Under the pieces are notes generated by a model that ran no database searches, was not told where the DNA came from, and saw nothing but the letters and a program-made list of their open reading frames with translations. A program made the translations under genes and the position numbers. A stretch of DNA of 16,843 bases from Coprothermobacter sp. (GTDB lineage Bacteria; Coprothermobacterota; Coprothermobacteria; Coprothermobacterales; Coprothermobacteraceae), in NCBI GenBank assembly GCA_012842545.1, contig DUSQ01000021.1:1-16843 (forward strand), read 5' to 3'. Below are positions 7,316-14,928 of this stretch, piece by piece (position 1 is the stretch's first letter; every line of letters begins with the position of its first letter).

Positions 7316-8880
7316 TGCAATTGATTATAAGAATAATTCTAGGTTTTGTACTTGGTGCCGCGGCAGGCGGCTTAGTTACTTATCTTTACATGACAAGCTC
7401 TACAAAATCGAAGATACAAGAAATGTTGGAGAATGCTCAGAAGGAAGCTTCTTCAATCATAAAGTCAGCTCGTGAAGAAGAAAAGAAAGCTCAGGAACGT
7501 TCCGAAGCACTACTGAAACAGGCTCAAGAGCAGGTTTCTTCAATGCTTTCGGAAGCAGGGAAAGAGCTAAAGTCCAGACGAGAGCAACTGGAAAAGCTTG
7601 AACAGCGTCTATCTCAAAGGGAACAACAGCTTGACCGCCGTCTCGACTCCGTAGAAGCGAAGGAAAGGAAGGCAGAACAAAAGCTGCAGCTTGCAGAGGA
7701 AAAACTGAAATCTGCAGAGGCGTTTGAGCAAGAAGCTGTTAAGAAGCTTCAGGAGATTGCGACGATGACTACTGAGGAGGCAAAGCAGTTCTTGTTCTCG
7801 AAGCTGGAAGAAGAGCTCAGAGAAGAGTTCGGTGAGAGAATCAGGCGTTTCGAAGAGAATTTCAAAGAGGAAGCCGATAGAAAAGCTTCTGAGATGATTG
7901 TTGCTGCCATGCAGCGCGTCATAATGGAAAAGCCAGAGGACCCGGTTATTTCTGTGGTTGAATTACCATCTGAGGAAATAAAAGGCAGAATCATAGGCAG
8001 AGAGGGAAGGAACATTAGAACCTTCGAACGTATAACAGGGGTAGATCTCATCGTTGACGATACTCCCGAAGTCGTCGTATTGTCCTCTTTTGATCCCGTA
8101 CGTAGGGAAATTGCAAGAAGGACATTGGAGAAACTCATCATGGACGGACGCATACAGCCAGCTCGCATTGAAGAGATCTTTACAAAAGAGAAAGAAGCCA
8201 TCGAACAAGAAATCATTGAGGCTGGGGACAAAGCAGTTCGTGATCTGGGTATAAGGGAAATGCATCCTGACCTGAAGCATTTAGTTGGGCAACTTAAGTT
8301 CCGATCTTCCTACGGCCAAAATGTACTGCATCACTCCATAGAAGTTGGATTCATAGCTGGCATGTTAGCTAGTGAGCTTCATCTGGACACTCAACTGGCA
8401 AAAAGGGCTGGACTCCTGCACGACATAGGCAAAGCCCTGGACCATAATGTTGAAGGAAGTCATGCTCTAATAGGGGCTGACGTAGCTCGGAAGTACAGAG
8501 AGAACCCATTAGTTGTGAATGCCATAGCTTCGCACCACAATGAAGTACCGCAAGAAAGCATTTATGCCGTCATAACACAGGTTGCTGATGCCATAAGTGC
8601 ATCCAGGCCCGGTGCAAGGCGTGAGAACTATGCCGCATACATCAAGAGAGTTCAGCAACTCGAAGAGATAGCAAAGAGTTTTGATGGTGTTGAATCAGCA
8701 TTTGCTATCCAAGCTGGTAGAGAAATCAGAGTCATTGTTCACCCAGAAGTAATCGGTGATAATGAAGCTTTCGCTTTAGCTCGTGACATAGCAAAGAAAA
8801 TCGAAGAGGAACTGATTTATCCTGGTCAAATAAAGGTTACAGTGGTTCGCGAGACCAGAGTGGCAGAATACGCAAAATGA
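7315..8880 (+). CDS. rny: Ribonuclease Y
   Basis: This 521-residue protein is RNase Y, the membrane-bound endoribonuclease that starts mRNA decay and processing in many bacteria lacking RNase E. A single N-terminal membrane segment (about residues 3-25, IRIILGFVLGAAAGG) is followed by a long charged coiled coil (about 30-180). A KH domain follows with GRIIGREGRN at 224-233, then an HD domain with HHSIEVGF and the metal-binding H369/D370 in LLHDIGKALDH. The C-terminal end (IKVTVVRETRVAEYAK) is typical. All domains are intact and the length is normal (about 510-520). The ATG at 7315 overlaps the recX stop as TGATG; a GTG at 7312 would add one residue. The stop overlaps ymdB as ATGA, the conserved rny-ymdB pairing. 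Confidence 0.98.
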   Translation: MQLIIRIILGFVLGAAAGGLVTYLYMTSSTKSKIQEMLENAQKEASSIIKSAREEEKKAQERSEALLKQAQEQVSSMLSEAGKELKSRREQLEKLEQRLSQREQQLDRRLDSVEAKERKAEQKLQLAEEKLKSAEAFEQEAVKKLQEIATMTTEEAKQFLFSKLEEELREEFGERIRRFEENFKEEADRKASEMIVAAMQRVIMEKPEDPVISVVELPSEEIKGRIIGREGRNIRTFERITGVDLIVDDTPEVVVLSSFDPVRREIARRTLEKLIMDGRIQPARIEEIFTKEKEAIEQEIIEAGDKAVRDLGIREMHPDLKHLVGQLKFRSSYGQNVLHHSIEVGFIAGMLASELHLDTQLAKRAGLLHDIGKALDHNVEGSHALIGADVARKYRENPLVVNAIASHHNEVPQESIYAVITQVADAISASRPGARRENYAAYIKRVQQLEEIAKSFDGVESAFAIQAGREIRVIVHPEVIGDNEAFALARDIAKKIEEELIYPGQIKVTVVRETRVAEYAK

Positions 8881-9629
8881 GGATACTGTTCTTCGGTGAC
8901 GTCGTTGGTAAAAGCGGTCGCCAGGCTACTCAAAAGTATTTGAAACGACTAAAGGATGAAATGAGCGCTGATGTAGTAGTCGTCAACGGTGAAAATTCAG
9001 CTGGAGGATTGGGTATAAACCGAAAATCCATAGAGGAAATTCTCGATGCTGGGGCAAACGTTATCACAACGGGCAACCATGCGTTTCATTGGAAGGAATG
9101 GAAAGAGGTTTTCGATAACTACCCCATGGTACTGTTTCCAGCGAATTATCCTGGACTTTTGGAACGTTCTTACTACACCATAGATGGTCTTACCGTTATG
9201 AACTTACAAGGACGAGTTTTTATGGATTGCATTGACAACCCTTTCTCCGCTGTGGACAAGCTGCTTGAGATTATCCCAAGAGACACTCTTAAGCTGGTTG
9301 ACTTCCACGCCGAAGCCACCAGTGAAAAGTTAGCCATGGGTTACTACCTTGACGGGCGCGTTGATGCTGTGGTTGGCACTCACACACACATACAAACAGC
9401 GGACGAGCGTTGCCTGCCCAATGGAACGCTGTACATTACCGATGTGGGGATGACAGGTCCATACGACGATTCCATTCTAGGCATGCAAAAGGACGCTGTT
9501 ATATCCAAGTTTCTAAATAATAGACCGGTGCGCTACGAAGTCGCTGAAGGGAGATCCATAGTAAGCGCTGTGTTAATCAACCTTGACAAGGACAACAGAA
9601 GTATCAAGCGTTTGTCCGTTATCGAGTAA
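8877..9629 (+). CDS. ymdB: YmdB-family metallophosphoesterase (TIGR00282)
   Basis: This 250-residue protein is a YmdB-type calcineurin-like phosphodiesterase. In Bacillus subtilis YmdB hydrolyses 2',3'-cAMP and influences RNase Y-dependent expression and development. The dinuclear metal ligands are in place: D8 (FFGDVVG), E39 and N40 (NGENSAGG), N67 and H68 (TTGNHAFH), H144 (DFHAE), and H169 and H171 (VGTHTHIQTAD). The segment after GNH reads AFHWKEW, where family members I remember usually have xWDxKE. The change is beside, not among, the metal ligands. The start ATG overlaps the rny stop by 4 bases, so the RNA-decay enzyme and its presumed modulator are translationally coupled. The length is typical (about 250-265). 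Confidence 0.95.
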   Translation: MRILFFGDVVGKSGRQATQKYLKRLKDEMSADVVVVNGENSAGGLGINRKSIEEILDAGANVITTGNHAFHWKEWKEVFDNYPMVLFPANYPGLLERSYYTIDGLTVMNLQGRVFMDCIDNPFSAVDKLLEIIPRDTLKLVDFHAEATSEKLAMGYYLDGRVDAVVGTHTHIQTADERCLPNGTLYITDVGMTGPYDDSILGMQKDAVISKFLNNRPVRYEVAEGRSIVSAVLINLDKDNRSIKRLSVIE

Positions 9630-9643
9630 GGAGCGATGTTTCT

Positions 9644-10924
9644 ATGAAGTACTACATTTTTACTTACGGTTGTCAAATGAACAAAAATGACAGCGAAATG
9701 GTCAGCGGTATTTTAAAAAAAGGCGGTTGGAAGGAAGCAAAGAATGTAGTAGATAGTGATTTAGTAATCGTCAATACGTGTTCAGTAAGGTTGCATGCAG
9801 AGGAAAGAGCGATTGGCACGATTTCGGCCCTAAAGAAGCTTGGTAAGAAAGTAGTAGTCATGGGATGTATGGCTGAAGTACGCGGCAAGGAGATCATGGA
9901 ACGTTTCCCCCATGTTCAGGCTGTGTTAGGCCCTTCTTATGAAACGCACATCTTAGATGCTGTTAATGGTGAAAGACGTTACCTCGTGGGAGATGAAAAA
10001 GTTGATTTTGAAAAGTACATCAACGCAAGTAGAAAGGGAGAACATTCTGTATATGTCAGCATAATGAAAGGGTGCGACGATTTTTGCACTTACTGCATTG
10101 TACCGTTCACGCGAGGCCGCGTTCAATCAAGAGATCCTGAGTCCATATTGCAAGAAGTGCGACAGTGTGTGGAAAACGGTGCTGTGGAGATCACTTTGCT
10201 CGGCCAAAATGTCAATGACTACGGAAAAGACCTTGTCGACTGGGATTTCGTTTCTTTGGTTGAGCAGGTTGCCTCCGTGAATGGCGTCAAAAGGATAAGG
10301 TTCATGTCTCCCCATCCAGCAAACTTCAAAAAAGATGACATTCTTCGTTTAAGTAACCTTCCTCAGGTGGCACCATATTACCACCTTCCTCTTCAATCTG
10401 GCGATGATGAGATACTGCGCCGTATGAACAGAAAATATACCACAAGCGAGTTCGCAGAGTTGGTGGATTTTATAAGAAAAACCATACCTGACGTGGCGAT
10501 TGGTACAGACCTCATTGTTGGCTTTCCAGGAGAAACTGATGAGCATTTCCTGAATACTTTTGAGTTTCTTGAGAAAATCAGGTTTGATGTTGTCTACATG
10601 GCGATTTATTCTCCACGTCCAGGTACTGCGGCTGCTCGTCGAGAAGCTCTATTTGTTCCTCCTCATGTAGCAAAGGCCCGATATGATGAACTCCTAAGAC
10701 TCCAGGAGAAGATTTCCTACGACATAAACCAGCGTTACGTGGGAACAGTGCAAGAAATATTAGTAGACCGCGAAGACAAGGAATCTGATAAGTTCATAGG
10801 CAGGACACCCACAAACAAGACGGTGGTCTTTGAAAGCAAGTTCCATTTGAAGCCCGGAGAGTTCGTTAATGTTCGGGTTAATCAAGCAAAGTCATGGGTA
10901 TTGTATGGAGAAACCGCTGATTAG
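9644..10924 (+). CDS. miaB: tRNA-2-methylthio-N6-dimethylallyladenosine37 synthase MiaB
   Basis: This 426-residue radical-SAM methylthiotransferase adds the 2-methylthio group to i6A37 of tRNAs that read UNN codons. The N-terminal domain cysteines are C10 (TYGCQMNKNDSE), C46 (VNTCSVR) and C75 (MGCMAE). The radical-SAM cysteines are C144, C148 and C151 (KGCDDFCTYC), followed by the MiaB-specific VPFTRGRVQSR. LLGQNVNDYG, HLPLQSGDDEIL and VGFPGETDEHF are further family motifs, and a C-terminal TRAM domain ends the protein. The ribosome site AAGGAG (9628-9633) lies 10 bases before the ATG. The gene overlaps miaA, which makes its substrate i6A37, by 20 bases. The two steps of one modification pathway are thus coupled, in reverse order of action. 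Confidence 0.97.
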   Translation: MKYYIFTYGCQMNKNDSEMVSGILKKGGWKEAKNVVDSDLVIVNTCSVRLHAEERAIGTISALKKLGKKVVVMGCMAEVRGKEIMERFPHVQAVLGPSYETHILDAVNGERRYLVGDEKVDFEKYINASRKGEHSVYVSIMKGCDDFCTYCIVPFTRGRVQSRDPESILQEVRQCVENGAVEITLLGQNVNDYGKDLVDWDFVSLVEQVASVNGVKRIRFMSPHPANFKKDDILRLSNLPQVAPYYHLPLQSGDDEILRRMNRKYTTSEFAELVDFIRKTIPDVAIGTDLIVGFPGETDEHFLNTFEFLEKIRFDVVYMAIYSPRPGTAAARREALFVPPHVAKARYDELLRLQEKISYDINQRYVGTVQEILVDREDKESDKFIGRTPTNKTVVFESKFHLKPGEFVNVRVNQAKSWVLYGETAD

Positions 10925-11843
10925 TATTCTTGGCCCAACTGGTGTTGGAAAAACTGACGTTGCTTATCAGCTGGCTTGTGGTCTGAGAGATGCAAACATT
11001 ATCTCTGTGGACACGGGATCATTCTACAAAGCCACTACCATTGGAACTGCAAAACCACCTAAGGAGTTCACGAGCCATGTAAAACATTGGTTTATTGATA
11101 TGCTTGAATGCTCTCAGTCGTATTCTGTTGGAGCTTTCGTTTCTGATTGTTCAGCACTCTTGGAAGAACTTTGGTCCAAGGGTATAAAACCCATCATTGT
11201 TGCGGGGACTCTTTTTTACTACTATGCCCTCATAGGCGAGCGCTCTTTCTCTGCTGTACCTAGCGATAACGCTGTTAGGCAAGATTTGGAAGAAATGGCA
11301 AAAGTCTGCGGTGAAGAATACCTCAGAGAGGAACTTCGAAAAGTTGACCCAGAAAGAGAAAAAGACATACTTCCTGGGGATATTAGGAGGCTGACTCGAG
11401 CTTTGGAAATAGCCAAAATGGGTTTGAAACCAACGGAAGCTGCTGTTACCAATAAGCTTGATTTTGATGTAAACATAAAGATAGGCTTGAAAATGCCAAG
11501 AGACCTTTATCGCAGTAGACTAAAAAAGCGCGTAGAGTACATGATCAACGCCGGACTCATAGAAGAAGTAGAAGACATTTTGAGCAAGACTGGTGATAGT
11601 GAACTTCCATGTCTTAACCAAATTGGATACAAAGAAGTTTGCTCTTATTTGAATGGCGAAATAGAAAGCAAGGATGAACTAGTGGAAAAGATTTTTCTCA
11701 GCCATTGGACGTATGCAAGGAAGCAGATGAAATGGCTCAAGAAAGATGAAAGCATTGTATGGCTTGATGTGTCTGAGAAATCTTCAGACACGCTGCTCAA
11801 GGAGGTCTTTACCCTTGTCCAATCAACTTTGGAAAATCGCTGA
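10905..11843 (+). CDS. miaA: tRNA dimethylallyltransferase MiaA
   Basis: This 312-residue protein transfers dimethylallyl from DMAPP to A37 of UNN-reading tRNAs, giving i6A37 for MiaB. The P-loop is near the N-terminus (LGPTGVGKTDVA), followed by SVDTGSFYK and IGTAKPPKEF. Other family features are FYYYALIGE, the RRLTRALEI segment, CLNQIGYKEV and the basic end ARKQMKWLKK. Two spots diverge from the usual consensus: DT where DS is common, and KHWFID in place of the usual PHHLID. The active-site aspartate and the hydroxyl are kept. I chose ATG 10905, which puts the P-loop at the normal distance from the start; an in-frame ATG at 10869 would add 12 residues that do not look like MiaA. The overlap with miaB is 20 bases, and no clear ribosome site is visible, so coupled translation is likely. 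Confidence 0.94.
   Translation: MEKPLISILGPTGVGKTDVAYQLACGLRDANIISVDTGSFYKATTIGTAKPPKEFTSHVKHWFIDMLECSQSYSVGAFVSDCSALLEELWSKGIKPIIVAGTLFYYYALIGERSFSAVPSDNAVRQDLEEMAKVCGEEYLREELRKVDPEREKDILPGDIRRLTRALEIAKMGLKPTEAAVTNKLDFDVNIKIGLKMPRDLYRSRLKKRVEYMINAGLIEEVEDILSKTGDSELPCLNQIGYKEVCSYLNGEIESKDELVEKIFLSHWTYARKQMKWLKKDESIVWLDVSEKSSDTLLKEVFTLVQSTLENR
11769..11791 (+). repeat. Stem-loop just upstream of the ynbB-like gene
   Basis: GTGTCTGA (11769-11776) is perfectly complementary to TCAGACAC (11784-11791), with 7 bases between. A G-T pair can lengthen the stem by one inner pair. It lies in the last codons of miaA and ends 7 bases before the ribosome site of the next gene. There is no T-run behind it, so it does not look like a terminator. 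Confidence 0.55.
11799..11806 (+). promoter_or_regulatory. Ribosome binding site that fixes a TTG start
   Basis: AAGGAGGT lies 8 bases before TTG 11815, inside miaA. This near-perfect site is the main reason to place the start of the next gene at TTG rather than at an upstream in-frame codon (11746). Confidence 0.85.
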
Positions 11844-12906
11844 GTCAAATTCTAACAAGGTATTAAAAGCTTTCAACGAGATCCGTCTCTCAGAGTCCGA
11901 CTTGTGGGGAAGTACAGGGTATGGTCTAGACGATTTCGGACGTGAAAAACTTGAAAGTGCTTACGCTTACTGTTTTGGTACTGAAGCTGCACTTGTCAGG
12001 CCGAACATTTCTTCTGGCACTCATGTAGCGTATTTAGTAGCCTTGAGCCTGGGTTTAGCAAAGAAGAAAGTTGTCTTTTCGCCTTCTAAGCCGTATGATA
12101 GTGTTTTTGAGAATATTAGACATATGCTTGGGAATTGGGTTATTTGGGATTCAAGAGAAGAACCAGTCAAGGGAGACGTTCTGTGGTTACAGAGGTCTGG
12201 AGGTTACAGATGGAATGAGGGACTGAATATTGATGAGCTAAGGAAGGCCATCGACCTGTTTAGATCATTTAACGGGGATGCCATTGTTGTGGTGGATAAC
12301 TGTTATGGAGAGTTCGTGGAAGATTTAGAACCAACTCACGTTGGCGCAGATATTGTATTTGGTTCACTGATTAAGAACTTGGGAGGAACTGTAACACCAA
12401 CTGGTGCTTATGTCGCTGGCAGGGAAGAGCTAGTGAACAAGGTGAGCGAAGTCCTGTTTGGCCCTGCTCTATCAAAAGAACAAGGAGCCACTGGTAGTTT
12501 CCTTAGAAATGCTTTCCAGGGTTTGTTCATGGCCCCCGTAATGGTGCACAATGCTCTAGTCTCTAAGCAACTAATGCTAGATAGCCTAAGTAACACTCTT
12601 AAAGAGCAGTTTCCCTTTTCGGACATCATTGTGCGTACTAGATGGAATGATGAAGAGAGCATGCTGAACGCTGCCCAAATTATTCAATCAACTGGCCCAG
12701 TGAACAGCCATGTTACTCCCGTACCGTTTCAAATGGGCGGATACGTGGATCCCATCGTCATGGCATGGACAGGGTTTATTCAAGGAGAGTCTTTGTCGTT
12801 AAGTGCTGACGGCGCTGTAAAACCGCCTTACGAGCTGTTTATTCAGCCCGGTATTAACCCTTTCATAATTGAAGGGTTAATTGCACAGTTGAAGTCGTTA
12901 CTGTGA
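11815..12906 (+). CDS. PLP enzyme of the YnbB / methionine gamma-lyase-like ('aluminium resistance') family, compact form
   Basis: This 363-residue protein belongs to the fold-type I PLP enzymes annotated as methionine gamma-lyase family or, historically, aluminium resistance protein. Family marks are LKAFNEIRLSESD, GSTGYGLDDFGREKLE, LVRPNISSGTHVAYL and the PLP-site DNCYGEF (D161). The predicted Schiff-base lysine is K187 in GSLIKNLGGTV, and SLSADGAVKPPYE lies near the end. It is about 40-60 residues shorter than the roughly 410-425 I associate with this family. The N-terminus is shorter, and the part between KPYDSVF and WLQRSGGYRW is condensed. The start is TTG 11815, overlapping miaA by 29 bases. 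In Bacillus ynbB also lies close to miaA and hflX. The true substrate is unknown; a carbon-sulfur lyase activity is inferred from the family only. Confidence 0.9.
   Translation: MSNQLWKIAESNSNKVLKAFNEIRLSESDLWGSTGYGLDDFGREKLESAYAYCFGTEAALVRPNISSGTHVAYLVALSLGLAKKKVVFSPSKPYDSVFENIRHMLGNWVIWDSREEPVKGDVLWLQRSGGYRWNEGLNIDELRKAIDLFRSFNGDAIVVVDNCYGEFVEDLEPTHVGADIVFGSLIKNLGGTVTPTGAYVAGREELVNKVSEVLFGPALSKEQGATGSFLRNAFQGLFMAPVMVHNALVSKQLMLDSLSNTLKEQFPFSDIIVRTRWNDEESMLNAAQIIQSTGPVNSHVTPVPFQMGGYVDPIVMAWTGFIQGESLSLSADGAVKPPYELFIQPGINPFIIEGLIAQLKSLL
12853..12881 (+). repeat. Ten-base-pair stem-loop at the end of the ynbB-like gene
   Basis: ATTAACCCTT (12853-12862) is perfectly complementary to AAGGGTTAAT (12872-12881), with a 9-base loop. 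It lies within the last codons of the gene, about 50 bases before the tRNA. No T-run follows, so it is not a classical terminator. It could be an RNA stem or a binding site. Confidence 0.6.
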
Positions 12907-12917
12907 GTATGTTATCA

Positions 12918-12923
12918 TATAAT
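12918..12923 (+). promoter_or_regulatory. Possible -10 element of tRNA-Val
   Basis: A perfect TATAAT ends 6 bases before the first tRNA base, so a start 7 bases downstream falls at or within a base or two of 12930. The best hexamer at 17 bases is TCGTTA (12895-12900), a poor -35, which keeps confidence modest. Confidence 0.45.
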
Positions 12924-12929
12924 CCAGTT

Positions 12930-13004
12930 GGGTGCGTAGCTCAGTGGTAGAGCGCTACTCTGACACAGTAGAGGTCGAAGGTTCGATTCCTTCCGCACCC
13001 ACCA
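12930..13004 (+). tRNA. tRNA-Val (anticodon GAC), CCA encoded
   Basis: This is a complete 75-base cloverleaf. The acceptor stem GGGTGCG pairs perfectly with CGCACCC. The D arm is GCTC-AGTGGTA-GAGC. The anticodon stem CTACT/AGTAG encloses the loop CTGACAC, giving anticodon GAC, which reads the valine codons GUC and GUU. The variable region is AGGTC, and the T arm is GAAGG-TTCGATT-CCTTC. The discriminator base is A and the CCA end is encoded at 13002-13004. It sits alone between the ynbB-like gene and thrS, 25 bases before the thrS start. It may be read from its own promoter, as part of the larger operon, or both. Confidence 0.97.
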
Positions 13005-13029
13005 TTTAACTACTATTGGGGTGATGTAG

Positions 13030-14928
13030 ATGGACTCCGTGAAAATCGATGTAAACCCAGGAGAAACATATAAGGTAAGAGATTTGATTTCGAAGGCTGA
13101 TGTGGATGCCTTTGGTATAATAACCTGCGGTTTGTTGTTTACTGCTGATGAAACTGTTACTGTGGGTGACGAAGGTATTGAGTTTGTTTCTAAAGAAGAG
13201 GCTTTGTCCATACTGAGGCATTCTGCGTCTCACTTAATGGCTCAAGCTGTCAAGAATCTGTTCCCTGATACTAAGTTGGGCATAGGTCCTGCCATCGAAA
13301 ATGGCTTTTATTACGATATGTTAGTACCAGAGGGCTTGACTGAGGATAAAATACCACGCATCGAAGAAGAGATGAAAAAGCTTTCTAACCAGAATCTGCC
13401 TGTAGAACGTCAGGTAATGACTAAGGAAGTTGCCAAGAGATTGTTCCAGTCTCTAAATGAACCGTTCAAAGTAGAACTCATAGAAGAAATTGAAGGTGAT
13501 CAGGTTACCATTTACAAACAAGGAGATTTTGTTGATCTGTGCCGTGGTCCACATGTCAATAACACTGGCCTTATAAAACACTTCAAGTTACTTAGCATCA
13601 GTGGGGCCTATTGGCGTGGCGACGAAAATCGTGAGCAGCTTACCAGGATTTATGGAACATGTTTCTGGTCTGCGGAAGAACTTCAGGAGTTTTTGCGAAA
13701 CTTGGAAGAGGCAGAAAGAAGAGATCACCGTAAGCTGGGCAAGCAACTGGATTTGTTCTCCATAAATGAGGACATAGGACCAGGGCTCATACTTTGGCAC
13801 CCCAACGGCGCTGTTATTAGAAAGGAAATCGAGGACTATTGGCGTCAAGCGCATATCGAGAATGGTTATCAGCTCGTTTACACGCCTCATGTTGCACGGA
13901 CCAAACTCTGGGAGATTTCTGGGCACCTGTCCTTCTATAAGGAGAATATGTTCCCCTCCATGGAGCTCGAGAACCAGTCGTATTTAGTTAAGCCAATGAA
14001 CTGTCCGTTCCACGTGCAGATTTACAAGACGAAAACAAGGAGCTACAAGGAGCTGCCCATAAGGTTCGCTGAGCTTGGAACCGTGTACCGATTTGAGAGA
14101 AGCGGAGTGCTGCATGGCTTACTCAGGGTCCGTGGGTTTACGCAGGATGACGCACATATTTTCTGCGCACGCGAACAGGTGGAGGAAGAAGTTGAAAAGG
14201 TTCTCGATATGGCTTTAGGCATTTACAGGTTGTTCGGTTTTGAAGATCTGAGAATTGAGCTTTCCGTGCGTGATCCCAAGAACAAAGATAAGTATGTGGG
14301 TGACGATGATGTCTGGGAACTGGCTGAGTCTGCTTTGTCAGGCGCATTGAAGTCTAGGAACTTAGATTTTACTGTGGCTGAAGGTGAGGCCAAATTCTAT
14401 GGGCCAGCTATTGACATAAAAGTAAAGGATGCATTAGGTAGATACTGGCAAGGACCTACCATACAAGTGGATTTCAACTTGCCCAGGAGATTCAATATGA
14501 GGTACACGGGTCAAGACGGATTAGAACACGAACCAGTGATGATACATCGTGCACTGCTTGGCTCGCTAGAGAGGTTCTTTGCGCTTCTCATCGAACAGTA
14601 CAGTGGTTGGTTCCCACTGTGGGTGGCTCCCGAACAGGTACGAGTGTTGCCCATAACTGAGGATCAATTGGAGTACGCAGAGAAAATTGCGGAAGGCTTA
14701 AAGGATTTCAGAGTCAATTTAGATGCTGACACGGGTTCTAAACTGGGATACCGTATCAGAAGAGCTCAAACTGAAAAAGTACCCTACATGCTAGTTATAG
14801 GTTCCAAGGAAGTAGAGTCCGGCGTGCTCTCCGTTAGGCACGGTGTAAGGGGTGACCTGGGGCAGATGCCATTGGAAGAATTCAGGCACATGATAAAGAA
14901 CGAAATTGATAGCAAGGCCCACCTATGA
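13030..14928 (+). CDS. thrS: Threonine--tRNA ligase
   Basis: This 632-residue class II synthetase charges tRNA-Thr. After a short, weakly conserved TGS-like N-terminus (about residues 1-55) comes the editing domain, with the HxxxH pair H64/H68 (RHSASHLMAQAV) and C171 in LCRGPHV. The catalytic core holds the zinc ligands C325 (MNCPFH), H376 (DDAHIF) and H506 (IHRALLGSLERF). Motif 2 is in YRFERSGVLHGLLRVRGF. The C-terminal anticodon-binding domain begins near PLWVAPEQVRVLPI and includes YRIRRAQTEKVPYMLVIG. ATG 13030 follows GGGGTGA (13018-13024). No T-box leader is present; the tRNA-Val gene occupies the place where a leader would be. The stop overlaps the next gene as ATGA. Confidence 0.98.
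   Translation: MDSVKIDVNPGETYKVRDLISKADVDAFGIITCGLLFTADETVTVGDEGIEFVSKEEALSILRHSASHLMAQAVKNLFPDTKLGIGPAIENGFYYDMLVPEGLTEDKIPRIEEEMKKLSNQNLPVERQVMTKEVAKRLFQSLNEPFKVELIEEIEGDQVTIYKQGDFVDLCRGPHVNNTGLIKHFKLLSISGAYWRGDENREQLTRIYGTCFWSAEELQEFLRNLEEAERRDHRKLGKQLDLFSINEDIGPGLILWHPNGAVIRKEIEDYWRQAHIENGYQLVYTPHVARTKLWEISGHLSFYKENMFPSMELENQSYLVKPMNCPFHVQIYKTKTRSYKELPIRFAELGTVYRFERSGVLHGLLRVRGFTQDDAHIFCAREQVEEEVEKVLDMALGIYRLFGFEDLRIELSVRDPKNKDKYVGDDDVWELAESALSGALKSRNLDFTVAEGEAKFYGPAIDIKVKDALGRYWQGPTIQVDFNLPRRFNMRYTGQDGLEHEPVMIHRALLGSLERFFALLIEQYSGWFPLWVAPEQVRVLPITEDQLEYAEKIAEGLKDFRVNLDADTGSKLGYRIRRAQTEKVPYMLVIGSKEVESGVLSVRHGVRGDLGQMPLEEFRHMIKNEIDSKAHL

Noticed and set aside
7749..8231. A 160-codon open frame on the minus strand inside rny.
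   Set aside because: The translation is serine- and methionine-rich with no motif, and it lies fully opposite the conserved RNase Y frame. It is a shadow frame.
11746..11814. Upstream in-frame start for the ynbB-like gene.
   Set aside because: The extra residues do not resemble the family, and a near-perfect ribosome site precedes TTG 11815.
12853..12890. Rho-independent terminator before the tRNA.
   Set aside because: The stem is good but is followed by TTGCACAG, not a T-run, and it lies inside the coding sequence.
12907..13029. T-box or other riboswitch before thrS.
   Set aside because: Only a tRNA and 25 bases separate the upstream gene from thrS, leaving no room for a T-box.
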